Source: an uncultured Eubacteriales bacterium (GTDB lineage: Bacteria > Bacillota > Clostridia > Peptostreptococcales > Anaerovoracaceae). From it: DNA of 64,000 nucleotides. Shown piece after piece: positions 52,535 through 61,334 of this stretch. The stretch is taken from NCBI GenBank assembly GCA_902786355.1, contig CADABZ010000007.1, positions 1 through 64,000 of the forward strand, written 5' to 3'. The notes beneath the pieces are model-generated. The model had not been told where the DNA came from. It did not search any database and saw only the letters and a program-made list of their open reading frames with translations. The position numbers and the translations under genes were made by a program. Each line of letters begins with the position of its first letter. Position 1 is the stretch's first letter.

Positions 52535-53917
52535 GTTTTTATTGTTCTGGCGTCCCCGTCCGACTCTGAATATGATCACATCAAGTATCACCATATATAC
52601 CGCTGCCAGCACGAGAGTCACAAAACACATCAGGCCGCTCTTAGGTGCCAGCCCGACGAGCACCAGGACAGGTGCGCCGAGAAGTATGCCAAAGCTGCTT
52701 CCTGTAATGAGATTGTTCGCTGCAGGGGTCTCGAGGCCGGGATCTATCTCCCTCAGGAGAAGTACGCCCGAGCTGATAGTTCCTGTGAGCATACCGAACA
52801 TCGAGATCAGGCCTTCATAGTAATAATCACTGTATACAGCCTTGCAGACTTTCTTAAGGTGCAGCCATGTAACGACAGCACCTGCCACAGCGAGCAGCAC
52901 GAACGGCAGGATAAGGCCGCGGATATCTTCCACATTGATGCTTGCTATTCCGGCAACTATCATCATATCGAAGAAAGCTCCTGAAAGACGGTTGAGAAGA
53001 TAGTTGTTCTGATACTGTCTTCTGACCATGCCTTTCTTTCTCAGTTTCTCCAGCACAGCTCTGAGAAGTATTGCGAGCGCCGAGCCGATTATGAAATTGA
53101 AGCCCCACAGCAGTGTATTGACCGTGCCTGCAAGGCCCTCGCTCAGTGCTGATATCCCCGATGTGATGCCATGAGTTACCAGATATGTAGCAAAATATAC
53201 CAGGATTATCATGGCGAGCTGCACGCTGAGCTTATCTACTGACTCAGAAACAGGGATCTCATTTCTGCCGTTGAAGAATTCTGCATCATACACTTCCCGT
53301 CCGGCTTCCTCATGCACTTTGATCATGCCCTTCTTTCTGAGGACATTGAGGATCACGACTCCGACTATGCAGGCAACTATATAGCCTGCGGCCGCGATCG
53401 AAAGACCGAAGCTCCTTCCGCCTTCGAAGCCAAGCGCCTCGTAGGTCGTCCCGATATTGTTCGCCTGTCCGGGGCCCTGCCCGTACCCCATAGGAAGCAG
53501 GAGTCCGGATGCGCGGAACAGATCAGGCATCACGGTATATGCAAGTCCCATAGTTATTATAAGACCGGTAACTCCCTGGACCATATATGTGCTTACGATG
53601 ACAGCTCCGGATCTGAAGCCGATCTTGCTTTCAGTTCCTTTTTCACGCTTTTTCGGCACTCTGAGACTCATCGCTATGAAGCCGAGGGCGATCCCGTGAT
53701 AAGTCAGGATCTCCATAAACTGCTGGTCGAGATCGATAAGTCCGGTATACTTGAGCGCGAGGAGGAGGAAGCCTCCCATCACCGCCACAGGCATCATGCT
53801 TTTTCTGATGGTCCCTGAGATCTGCCTGAGATAGTTCGCAAGCAGAAGCATCCCCGCTATATATCCGAGCTGGATAACGACGTTCCATAATTGTGCATTA
53901 GCCGCTGAATAATCCAT
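52496..53917 (-). CDS. GltS-like Na+/glutamate symporter family protein
   Basis: A 473-residue polytopic membrane protein with about 11 hydrophobic segments, resembling the GltS family in its inverted-repeat layout. The characteristic glycine-rich motif is MGYGQGPGQANNIGTTYEALGF (in part) where GltS has GHGT. Substrate uncertain; Na+-coupled organic anion or amino acid uptake is the family role. The C-terminal tail is a charged low-complexity extension produced by a short DNA repeat. It overlaps the acyltransferase gene by 20 bp upstream and metY by 4 bp downstream, indicating co-expression. Confidence 0.82.
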   Translation of the reverse strand: MDYSAANAQLWNVVIQLGYIAGMLLLANYLRQISGTIRKSMMPVAVMGGFLLLALKYTGLIDLDQQFMEILTYHGIALGFIAMSLRVPKKREKGTESKIGFRSGAVIVSTYMVQGVTGLIITMGLAYTVMPDLFRASGLLLPMGYGQGPGQANNIGTTYEALGFEGGRSFGLSIAAAGYIVACIVGVVILNVLRKKGMIKVHEEAGREVYDAEFFNGRNEIPVSESVDKLSVQLAMIILVYFATYLVTHGITSGISALSEGLAGTVNTLLWGFNFIIGSALAILLRAVLEKLRKKGMVRRQYQNNYLLNRLSGAFFDMMIVAGIASINVEDIRGLILPFVLLAVAGAVVTWLHLKKVCKAVYSDYYYEGLISMFGMLTGTISSGVLLLREIDPGLETPAANNLITGSSFGILLGAPVLVLVGLAPKSGLMCFVTLVLAAVYMVILDVIIFRVGRGRQNNKNGTEKEKRKGTEK

Positions 53918-55142
53918 TATTGCTGTTCTCTTTCCCTTTTCTCCATATATAGTAATACTTTCTCAGATTGGCATCTTCTGAATAAATCTGGTAGTATTCG
54001 CTGCCGTCCGAGAAAAGCAGGATGTTGCTCAGCACCTGAGCCATATCCCTTATCTCTGTGAGCGGATAACTCTGACCTCCTGCGCGGATGAACAGTTTTC
54101 CGTTTTCAGACACGCATGACAGTGTGCCCTCGCCGATCAGAGACTCTTCATGTCCGTTCTCTATCTTTGTCAGTCTGGCATTACTGTCAGAAAAGAGTGT
54201 GGCGGTTTCGCTGTTCCTCTCTGCTGACTCTGCCATCGATACAATATGCTCCCTGTCATACTCTTCCCACTCTGCGATATTTCTGAAAGGCTCCGGCGGG
54301 TCGAAAGCTCCTGTATCAGTATACTTTATTCTGAAACCGCAGCTGCATTCTGTTATATCTCCCGATGAGTGCAGTTCTCCGGTTCTTCCGCACGCAGGAC
54401 AGGTGCAGACTGATTTTTCAAGTCTCTCAGCAAGGCCTTTTCTGTTTCCCTTCAGGCGGAAGCTGACAGGTCCGTCAGGCTGAGTTGCCTGCCATTCCCA
54501 TATATTGAAGTTCAGATCGCGGTCGATCAGAGCATTTATCTCTGCCCCCGTCATCTGTTTAAGCTCCTCCGGCGGGTATATGCCTGCGATGCGGCCTGTG
54601 ATCTTTCCTCTCCTTACGCCTTTCGCCCACCTTGGCAGACTCAGGTACGCTCCCTCGAGCCGGTATGTCACGAGAGTCGCTCCGCTCTGGCGGATCATTT
54701 TTCCCGTCGCCGGGAAGACAGGTCTTGTGATGCCGTTCCATGTCTGTTCGCCCTCTGCAAAAAGACATATGGAATGGCCTGCTTTGAGATGCCGCAGACA
54801 AGACATCACTGTTCCTGTGCCGGATGAAGCTTTTTTGCGCGGTATAGGTCCCCCGATATAATCTATGACAGGTCCGATGATCTTCTTCCTGAGCATGTGC
54901 TCGCTCATTACAAAGTACATCTGCCTTTTCTTCATGGCTGCTGCGATAAGAAGAGGATCCCAGGCGCAGGCATGGTTGGGAATGACGATGACCGGTCCGT
55001 CCGCTGTGTTCAGATCGGTTTTCTCATATGTATAATTGAATTTTCTCCGGATGTATCCGTCCAGTGCTCCGGCAAGAAACCTGTACAGTTTCTGATGGCG
55101 GATCCACAGGGCTTCTCCGTCTCCTTTGTCTTTTAGGCTCAT
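53898..55142 (-). CDS. PlsC-like acyltransferase with zinc ribbon and C-terminal domain
   Basis: A 414-residue protein. Residues 30-230 are a 1-acylglycerol-3-phosphate acyltransferase-like domain with NHACAWD (His57, Asp62; HxxxxD) and LFAEGEQTWNG in place of FPEGTR. A zinc ribbon follows (CTCPACGRTGELHSSGD, then CSCGF, about residues 250-285), and the last ~125 residues form a separate beta-rich domain of unknown kind. The zinc ribbon is unusual for PlsC. It may acylate lysophosphatidate or another glycerophospholipid precursor. It lies 17 bp after the macrodomain gene and overlaps the transporter gene. Confidence 0.8.
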   Translation of the reverse strand: MSLKDKGDGEALWIRHQKLYRFLAGALDGYIRRKFNYTYEKTDLNTADGPVIVIPNHACAWDPLLIAAAMKKRQMYFVMSEHMLRKKIIGPVIDYIGGPIPRKKASSGTGTVMSCLRHLKAGHSICLFAEGEQTWNGITRPVFPATGKMIRQSGATLVTYRLEGAYLSLPRWAKGVRRGKITGRIAGIYPPEELKQMTGAEINALIDRDLNFNIWEWQATQPDGPVSFRLKGNRKGLAERLEKSVCTCPACGRTGELHSSGDITECSCGFRIKYTDTGAFDPPEPFRNIAEWEEYDREHIVSMAESAERNSETATLFSDSNARLTKIENGHEESLIGEGTLSCVSENGKLFIRAGGQSYPLTEIRDMAQVLSNILLFSDGSEYYQIYSEDANLRKYYYIWRKGKENSNNGLFSG

Positions 55143-55159
55143 GCTTGTGATTCCCGGTC

Positions 55160-55990
55160 TCAGTTCAGCAGGTCTTCGTAGATTTTTCTGTCACTGTCCT
55201 TGAAGACGTTGAATATTACTTTTTCGATGCCTCTGTAATTATCCGTTCCTCCGAGGTATGAACCGATCTCGCTGTATCTGTCCGCCTGCCTGTCAAGAAA
55301 ATCTCTGACAGTCCTGACTGCTATTGCTGCGGCTTCCGCCGGCGGGAACATGAATTCGCCCGTGGAAATGCAGCAGAACGCGATGCTTCTGAGGCGGTTC
55401 TCCTCTGCGATCCTCAGGCATGATTCATAGCAGGATCTGAGCAGTCTCCGGTGTTCGTCCGTCAGGCCGCCGAATACGATCGGCCCGACTGTGTGGATCA
55501 CGTTCCTTGCAGGAAGACAGAATCCGGGTGTTATCTTCGCCTGACCTGTCGGCTCTTCACTGCCCTGCTTCTGCATGATGCGCCAGCAGATCCATCTCAG
55601 CTCAAGCCCGGCAGCCGAGTGGATCGCATTGTCTATGCATCCGTGAAGAGGCTGATAGCAGCCTGTCATGCCTCTGTTGGCGGCATTGACTATAGCATCT
55701 GTTTTCAGCCTTGTTATATCTCCCTGCCATATACAGATCCGCGGATCGGCTGCACATGGCCCGAGGGTACGCTCATCGACTATTCCTTTCAGTATGCTCT
55801 CTCGTCTGAGATAGGCGTTCTGTATTTCCAGAAACTGGCTGCTGAGCGGAGATGGCGCGCAGATATTCATGAGTATTCTCAGCATGTCTTTCTGTCCCTG
55901 CTCATCTCCGGGAACCGGAAGCTTGCTGTATGCCGGATTCATTTTTTTCAGAGTTGCTATAAGCCATATGCGGGCTTCTTCATGTGTCAA
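55160..55990 (-). CDS. zinc-dependent macrodomain ADP-ribosyl hydrolase
   Basis: A 276-residue protein: a helical N-terminal region (1-85) and a macrodomain (about 85-275) with IWQGDITRLKTDAIVNAANRG. The motif MTGCYQPLHGCID supplies Cys111, His116 and Cys118, the zinc-binding pattern of Zn-type macrodomains (as in Staphylococcus/Streptococcus SirTM operons) that remove ADP-ribose from proteins. The usual partners (sirtuin SirTM, GcvH-like protein, lipoate ligase) are absent here; it instead starts a unit with the acyltransferase, transporter and metY. Confidence 0.87.
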   Translation of the reverse strand: MTHEEARIWLIATLKKMNPAYSKLPVPGDEQGQKDMLRILMNICAPSPLSSQFLEIQNAYLRRESILKGIVDERTLGPCAADPRICIWQGDITRLKTDAIVNAANRGMTGCYQPLHGCIDNAIHSAAGLELRWICWRIMQKQGSEEPTGQAKITPGFCLPARNVIHTVGPIVFGGLTDEHRRLLRSCYESCLRIAEENRLRSIAFCCISTGEFMFPPAEAAAIAVRTVRDFLDRQADRYSEIGSYLGGTDNYRGIEKVIFNVFKDSDRKIYEDLLN

Positions 55991-56040
55991 AGGCTTTCCT
56001 CTCTTTCTTTAAAGCACATATAAATGTATTTTATATGCAT

Positions 56041-56079
56041 AAAAAAGGACATTCAAGCAATTAGCCTGAATATCCTTTA
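56041..56079 (-). terminator. terminator of the phosphofructokinase gene
   Basis: On the minus strand AAAGGATATTCAGGC and GCTTGAATGTCCTTT pair (two mismatches) around TAATT, followed by TTTT. It lies 31 bp after the stop codon. Confidence 0.75.
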
Positions 56080-56109
56080 TAAACATTTCAGCCGGTAACG
56101 ACAATGCTG

Positions 56110-57357
56110 TTATTTGCGCTTTTTCTTCATTGTGAGGTGCATCGGGAGTCCTCCTGCTGTATATGGCTGGATGGAACCGATGATGAACGGTCTTGCATAG
56201 TTAAGGTACTCATCACTTACATAAGTACCATCGTTGATGATCCATGCCTTAGGTACTTTCCTCTCAACGTTGGCAACCTCATGAATGTCAAACATGCTGT
56301 ATGTCTCAACATAAGGTTCTCTGGATTCGACCTGAATAGTGATCATCATGCCTGACTTGCCCTCGAAAGCAGCCTGAGCAGCAAGATAGCCTACGTTGTA
56401 TGCTTCGTCAGCATCTACTCTTGATGAAAGGTGAGCAGCACATCTCTGGAGTGATGAGAACTCAATGTATCTTGACTTGAGACCTGTCCTCTGTGTAACT
56501 ACGTTAGCGAGATATGAAGCTGTTCCGGCAAGCTGCTTATGTCCGAAAGCGTCAACGTGGTCGTTGACTGTACCGAGTTCACAGACAAAACGTCCGTCTT
56601 CCAGCTTGAGACCTTCTGATACAGCGACTACGATGGACTTCTTGTTCTGCTTCTCAGCAAGATCCACGATCTTGTCGATGAACTTATCGACATTGAACGG
56701 TACCTCAGGCAGATAGATCAGGTCCGGTCCGCTGCAGTCGATATCTTTTGAAAGTGCTGCAGTTGCTGTCAGCCATCCTGCGTGACGTCCCATGATCTCA
56801 ACTATGCAGATAGTCGGCTTGGATACACCGTAACTCTCGTTGTCTCTGATGATCTCTTTCATCGATGTAGCGATGTATTTTGCTGATGAACCGTATCCAG
56901 GGCAGTGGTCTGTCATAGGAAGGTCGTTGTCGATCGTCTTAGGGATACCCATGAATTTCTGTTTCTTATTATGTGCTATAGCGTAGTCCGAAAGCATCTT
57001 GATAGTATCCATCGAATCATTTCCGCCGTTATAGAGGAAGAATTCGATGTTCTTCTTGTCAAGTATGTCGAAGATCTTCTCATACACAGCTTCGTTTCCC
57101 TCGATAGGAGGAAGCTTATATCTGCATGTTCCGAGGAATGAAGACGGAGTTCTCTTGAGAAGAGACAGATCCTGTGAACTGGTTACATAGTCCTCGAGAT
57201 CGACTATATCCCCATTGAGAAGGCCTTCTATGCCGTAATGCATGCCGTAGATCCTTCTGATTCCTGCCTTCCAGGATGCTTTGATAACGCCTGCAAGACT
57301 TGAGTTGATAACAGCGGTTGGTCCACCTGACTGTCCTACTATTACATTGCCCTTCAT
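56110..57357 (-). CDS. pfp: 6-phosphofructokinase, probably pyrophosphate-dependent
   Basis: A 415-residue phosphofructokinase. The two residues that set phosphoryl donor indicate PPi: GGNDS (Asp114 where ATP enzymes have Gly) and PKTIDND (Lys140 where ATP enzymes have Gly). MGRHAGW and the N-terminal GQSGGPTAVIN loop are conserved. A PPi enzyme would work reversibly and save ATP. Stand-alone leftward gene with its own promoter (57466-57494) and terminator. Confidence 0.88.
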   Translation of the reverse strand: MKGNVIVGQSGGPTAVINSSLAGVIKASWKAGIRRIYGMHYGIEGLLNGDIVDLEDYVTSSQDLSLLKRTPSSFLGTCRYKLPPIEGNEAVYEKIFDILDKKNIEFFLYNGGNDSMDTIKMLSDYAIAHNKKQKFMGIPKTIDNDLPMTDHCPGYGSSAKYIATSMKEIIRDNESYGVSKPTICIVEIMGRHAGWLTATAALSKDIDCSGPDLIYLPEVPFNVDKFIDKIVDLAEKQNKKSIVVAVSEGLKLEDGRFVCELGTVNDHVDAFGHKQLAGTASYLANVVTQRTGLKSRYIEFSSLQRCAAHLSSRVDADEAYNVGYLAAQAAFEGKSGMMITIQVESREPYVETYSMFDIHEVANVERKVPKAWIINDGTYVSDEYLNYARPFIIGSIQPYTAGGLPMHLTMKKKRK

Positions 57358-57465
57358 TTGCTTTTTCCTTCCTGAGATCTCTGACCCCGCACACCGTGCA
57401 GTTGCTGATCTCTCTTCTGAATTTATTTTTTCTGTTGATTTTCACAAATATCGAAATCGGTTTAC

Positions 57466-57494
57466 ATTATATTCGCACTAAGGTTCATAGTCAA
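57466..57494 (-). promoter_or_regulatory. promoter of the phosphofructokinase gene
   Basis: On the minus strand TTGACT (57494-57489), a 17-bp spacer and TATAAT (57471-57466). The leader is about 100 nt. A TAAGGTT-N8-AACCTTA inverted repeat (57479-57500) overlaps the -35 and could be an operator. Confidence 0.8.
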
Positions 57495-57500
57495 ACCTTA
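57479..57500. repeat. inverted repeat over the pfp -35, candidate operator
   Basis: TAAGGTT (57479-57485) and AACCTTA (57494-57500), perfect 7-bp arms 8 nt apart, covering the -35 and spacer of the phosphofructokinase promoter, a placement typical of repressor sites. Confidence 0.5.
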
Positions 57501-57550
57501 ATTCAAAAAAACGAAAGCCCATGGCATACTGATCCGCTATGATAAGATTG

Positions 57551-57579
57551 TTGTCTTCATGTTTTGTGTAGGATATAAT
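57551..57579 (+). promoter_or_regulatory. promoter of gltX
   Basis: TTGTCT (57551-57556), a 17-bp spacer and TATAAT (57574-57579); the transcript would start near 57586, 37 nt before the ATG. Confidence 0.7.
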
Positions 57580-57622
57580 AATTTAGTTATCTATATTAAG
57601 TAACAAGGAGAGATAATCCACT

Positions 57623-59293
57623 ATGTTAAGCAACAGAGAACTTGCACAGCTGATATACCCTTCCCTTCCTCATACGCCTGAAGAATATGAGGAAATGTAC
57701 CCTGAAAGGAAGCTCCCTGAAGGTGCCAGAGTCACAAGACTGGGCCCGAGCCCTACAGGTTTTATCCATCTTGGAAATCTGTACGGAGCATTCGTCGATG
57801 AGAGACTGGCACATCAGAGTGGCGGAGTCTTTTTCCTCAGAATAGAAGACACCGATGACAAGCGTTTTGTCGAGAATGCAGTTGAGACCATAATCTCTTC
57901 GCTTGCTTTCTTTGACATCAGATTCGATGAAGGCGTTACGGAGAACGGAGATATCGGTTCCTACGGTGACTACACTCAGAGCCACAGAGGCGAGATATAC
58001 CGCACTTTTGCCCGCAGACTTCTCGAGAAAGGAATGGCATATCCGTGTTTCCTCTCAGAAAAAGAGATCACCGCGATCAGAGAGAAACAGGAAGCTGAGA
58101 AGACTTCCCCGGGTATATATGCAGGATGGTCAAAATACAGAGACTGGGATAAGGATGAGGCCCTCGCTACAGAGGTGGAGTCCCGTATCAGGGCAGGAGA
58201 ACCTTTTGTCATAAGACTCAAGTCCCGTGGCGTCCCTAATGCAAGTGCGGAAGAGACCGCAAGGCACACCGTGACTGATGCAGTCCGCGGCGAACTGTCA
58301 GTACCTGACAACTTCCAGGATGTAGTCATCATCAAGCAGACCGGCATCCCTACATATCATTTTGCACACGTAGTAGACGACCACCTCATGAGGACGACTC
58401 ATGTTATCAGAGGCGAGGAATGGCTGCCGTCACTTCCGATACACGTTGAGCTCTTCGAAGCTCTCGGATGGGATCTGCCTGTATACTGCCATACTGCCCA
58501 GCTGATGAAGATCGGCGAGGACGGAAACAAGCGCAAGCTCTCCAAGAGAAAAGACCCGGAGCTTTCACTTGATTATTACAGAAGCCAGGGTTATCATCCG
58601 GCTGCCGTCAGAGAGTACCTGCTCACGATACTCAATTCCAACTATGAAGAGTGGAGAGCAGAGAACCCTGATGCTTCATCGGATGAATTCGTCTTCACCA
58701 CAGAGAAGATGTCAAGCAGCGGCGCGCTGTTCGATCTTGACAAACTCAATGACGTAAGCAAGAGCACGCTTCTCAGGACTGACGCCCACGAGCTTGCGAA
58801 ATGGCTTAAAGCATGGTCTTCGGAATTCGCTCCTGAGTATGGTTATGTATTCGAAGACATGGATCATCTCGCAGATATACTTGATCTCGGAAGACATGAC
58901 GCAAGGCCGAGAGCTGATCTGGTTTATGCCCGTCAGATCATGGATCATATCAGCTATTTCTTTGATGAATCCTTCAGCCGCACTGACAGCTATCCTGAAG
59001 AGGCTGCATCCGATGCCGGAGAGATCCTGACAAGATATCTTGAATCATATGATCATTCCGATGACAACGGCACATGGTTCGACAAGATAAGACAGATTGC
59101 AACTGATCTCGGCTATGCTGCAAAGCCTAAGGACTACAAGAAGCATCCTGAAGAATACAAAGGCCATGTAGGTCATGTCAGCACCGTCATACGCATCGCT
59201 CTTATGGGCCGCGCTGTTTCGCCTGATGTCTGGGCCATCCAGCAGATCATGGGAGAAGAGAAAGTGCGAAGCCGCATCGGCGAGTGCCTCTGA
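57623..59293 (+). CDS. gltX: glutamate--tRNA ligase
   Basis: A 556-residue class I aminoacyl-tRNA synthetase. The HIGH motif is in GPSPTGFIHLGNLYGAF (41-57) and the KMSKS motif in NKRKLSKRKDPE. It is longer than the usual 470-490 residues, with an extended N-terminus (about 35 residues before the Rossmann strand) and a long helical C-terminal anticodon-binding region, a form found in several Clostridia. AAGGAGAG precedes the ATG. It is followed 42 bp later by the nucleotidyltransferase gene. Confidence 0.94.
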   Translation: MLSNRELAQLIYPSLPHTPEEYEEMYPERKLPEGARVTRLGPSPTGFIHLGNLYGAFVDERLAHQSGGVFFLRIEDTDDKRFVENAVETIISSLAFFDIRFDEGVTENGDIGSYGDYTQSHRGEIYRTFARRLLEKGMAYPCFLSEKEITAIREKQEAEKTSPGIYAGWSKYRDWDKDEALATEVESRIRAGEPFVIRLKSRGVPNASAEETARHTVTDAVRGELSVPDNFQDVVIIKQTGIPTYHFAHVVDDHLMRTTHVIRGEEWLPSLPIHVELFEALGWDLPVYCHTAQLMKIGEDGNKRKLSKRKDPELSLDYYRSQGYHPAAVREYLLTILNSNYEEWRAENPDASSDEFVFTTEKMSSSGALFDLDKLNDVSKSTLLRTDAHELAKWLKAWSSEFAPEYGYVFEDMDHLADILDLGRHDARPRADLVYARQIMDHISYFFDESFSRTDSYPEEAASDAGEILTRYLESYDHSDDNGTWFDKIRQIATDLGYAAKPKDYKKHPEEYKGHVGHVSTVIRIALMGRAVSPDVWAIQQIMGEEKVRSRIGECL

Positions 59294-59335
59294 TATATCA
59301 AATCATTTTATTAAGCAGAAAGGAAGAGAATAACT

Positions 59336-60277
59336 ATGGAACCTATCCTGGTAATTATGGCTGCCGGCATGGGCAGCAGATACGGAGGAAACAAGCAGCT
59401 CGATCAGATAACTGAGCAGGGAGATATCATCATGGACTTCAGCCTGTATGATGCATACCTTGCAGGTTTCAGGAGAGTATGCTTCATCATAAAGCATGAC
59501 TTTGAAGACATCTTCAGAGCACATATCGAAAAGGGCGCAGGAAAGAAATATGAAGTAAGCTATGCATTTCAGGAGCTGAATGACCTTCCTGAAGGCTTCT
59601 CACTGCCTGAGGGCAGAACAAAGCCATGGGGTACCGGACAGGCAGTTCTTTCAGCAAGGAACATCATCGATGCTCCTTTTGCCGTGATCAATGCAGATGA
59701 TTATTACGGAAGAGAAGGCTTCGAAAAGATCTATGACTTCCTTGTTAATAAAGCTGACGCTTCGCATAACTGCATGGTCGGATTCGAGATAGAGAAGACT
59801 CTTTCTGAGAACGGCACTGTATCAAGAGGTATCTGCAAGGCATCTGACGGAATGCTCACAGACATCGTCGAACATCTCAAGATCGCAAAAGAGCCTGAGA
59901 CCAACCCTGACGGTTCCGCTAATCCTCTTGCAGGCAAAGTCACTGATACACTTGCAGACGGAAGCAAAGAGATCATCCCGAGCGACTCCCCTGTTTCCAT
60001 GAACCTGTGGGGATTCGGTGCTGAGTACATGAAGGTCCTCGAGGACGGATTCAGAGATGCTCTTGGAACTATTCTTGAAGTAAATCCTATGAAGGGCGAA
60101 TACTACATCCAGTCGCCTATCAACAAGGACATCAAAGACGGCAGGGCTACATACGAAGTCCTCTCATCCTCAGATAAGTGGTTCGGAGTAACCTATAAGG
60201 AAGACAAGCCTGAAGTAGTTAAAAAATTCGCTTCACTCAAGGCTGACGGCTCATATCCTGTCGAGCTCTGGGGCTAA
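59336..60277 (+). CDS. sugar nucleotidyltransferase-like protein
   Basis: A 313-residue protein of the nucleotidyltransferase superfamily. The N-terminal loop ILVIMAAGMGSRYGGNKQL matches the sugar-phosphate nucleotidyltransferase signature, and FAVINADDYYGREGF carries the metal-binding Asp. Substrate is not evident; it is shorter than GalU/GlgC and lacks their beta-helix. It shares the gltX transcript and ends at a bidirectional terminator. Confidence 0.82.
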   Translation: MEPILVIMAAGMGSRYGGNKQLDQITEQGDIIMDFSLYDAYLAGFRRVCFIIKHDFEDIFRAHIEKGAGKKYEVSYAFQELNDLPEGFSLPEGRTKPWGTGQAVLSARNIIDAPFAVINADDYYGREGFEKIYDFLVNKADASHNCMVGFEIEKTLSENGTVSRGICKASDGMLTDIVEHLKIAKEPETNPDGSANPLAGKVTDTLADGSKEIIPSDSPVSMNLWGFGAEYMKVLEDGFRDALGTILEVNPMKGEYYIQSPINKDIKDGRATYEVLSSSDKWFGVTYKEDKPEVVKKFASLKADGSYPVELWG

Positions 60278-60300
60278 ACTGCATCGCATACATAGCATGA

Positions 60301-60334
60301 AAAAAGGAACGCTGAAACTGCAGCGTTCCTTTTT
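60301..60334. terminator. bidirectional terminator between nucleotidyltransferase and cdaR genes
   Basis: A5, GGAACGCTG (60306-60314), loop AAACTG, CAGCGTTCC (60321-60329), T5. It serves both convergent transcripts. Confidence 0.92.
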
Positions 60335-60371
60335 GATTCTGTACTGTCAGGTCACCTGAGCAGTGACTGCT

Positions 60372-61334
60372 TTATGTTTCTGAGTCTGTTCCGTCTTCAG
60401 TCTCTTCTTCGGTTTCCTTCAGGGCTACTTTGATCCTGAGCACCTTACCCTTTGACTCGTTGGCAAGATAGACGCCGTCAGGCAGATCATACTCAAGCTC
60501 AACGTCACCGGTCTCGTACATCTCGCTGATCTTTATCTCCGTTGTTGACACCGAGTCTACATCCTGGATCTTTTCAGCAGAGCCTTTTATAACGATGGTC
60601 TCAGGTGCACGCCATGTCCTCTCGTAATCATCGTCAGGTTCATCTGTGACGATCTTGAGTGGTACTTCCTTGGTTATACCCGTATAGGCGTAGTAGTTGA
60701 TCTCTCCCGGATATATTATCAGGTGACTGATCTCGTCTCCGTCTCTGTCAAAAGCTTTGAGTGTAGTTGTGATATTCCTGGCCCTGTCTGTCGTATCTCC
60801 ATTCTTGAGCTGGGCAGCGACCTTGTAAACTCTCTTGATCTCAGATTCGGCTCCGAGCACGGTCGCAGTCCGGGACGTCACCGATGTGGTTACCGGCTCG
60901 ATGCCCGCATTGCCTTCTTCGTACTCTATTATGATGTCTTTTTCTACCGAATCAGCTTTTTCAGCAAACACCGAGATCGCCCTCTTGCTGGCATCTATCA
61001 CCTGAGTATTCTCCGGTCCGCTGATCTGAAGACTTATACCGTTCTCGCCCTCAACTGCATTGCTGACATCAGCAACGATCTTTATGCTGTCAGCTGTGAT
61101 CTCGCCTGTATGTATCCTCATCTGCCGCAGCCTTACATCCACGGTCGTTGCGCTTACTTCAGAAATTCCGAGGTCTCCGTTGATAAGAGCTGCTTCACCT
61201 TCAAAAATGATCGGAACGTCCTTATAGGTGACTTCGGTCATCGGGTCGTCATTATAGACAACGAAAGTCCATGCGATTATAGCGGCCAGAAGAGAGATGA
61301 CTATGTTGATCATTTTGCGTACACTGTCACTCAT
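60372..61334 (-). CDS. cdaR: CdaR / YbbR-domain regulator of diadenylate cyclase
   Basis: A 320-residue protein with one N-terminal membrane helix (INIVISLLAAIIAWTFVVY) and an extracytoplasmic region of YbbR repeats (for example VTYKDVPIIFEGEAALINGD and ITKEVPLKIVTDEPDDDY). CdaR binds and modulates CdaA, the c-di-AMP synthase. The frame opens with GTG at 61349 inside the ribosome binding site; the ATG at 61334 has GGAGGG upstream. It overlaps cdaA by 8 bp. The acidic tail (EETEEETEDGTDSET in part) is a feature of this copy. The usual downstream glmM is missing. Confidence 0.9.
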   Translation of the reverse strand: MSDSVRKMINIVISLLAAIIAWTFVVYNDDPMTEVTYKDVPIIFEGEAALINGDLGISEVSATTVDVRLRQMRIHTGEITADSIKIVADVSNAVEGENGISLQISGPENTQVIDASKRAISVFAEKADSVEKDIIIEYEEGNAGIEPVTTSVTSRTATVLGAESEIKRVYKVAAQLKNGDTTDRARNITTTLKAFDRDGDEISHLIIYPGEINYYAYTGITKEVPLKIVTDEPDDDYERTWRAPETIVIKGSAEKIQDVDSVSTTEIKISEMYETGDVELEYDLPDGVYLANESKGKVLRIKVALKETEEETEDGTDSET

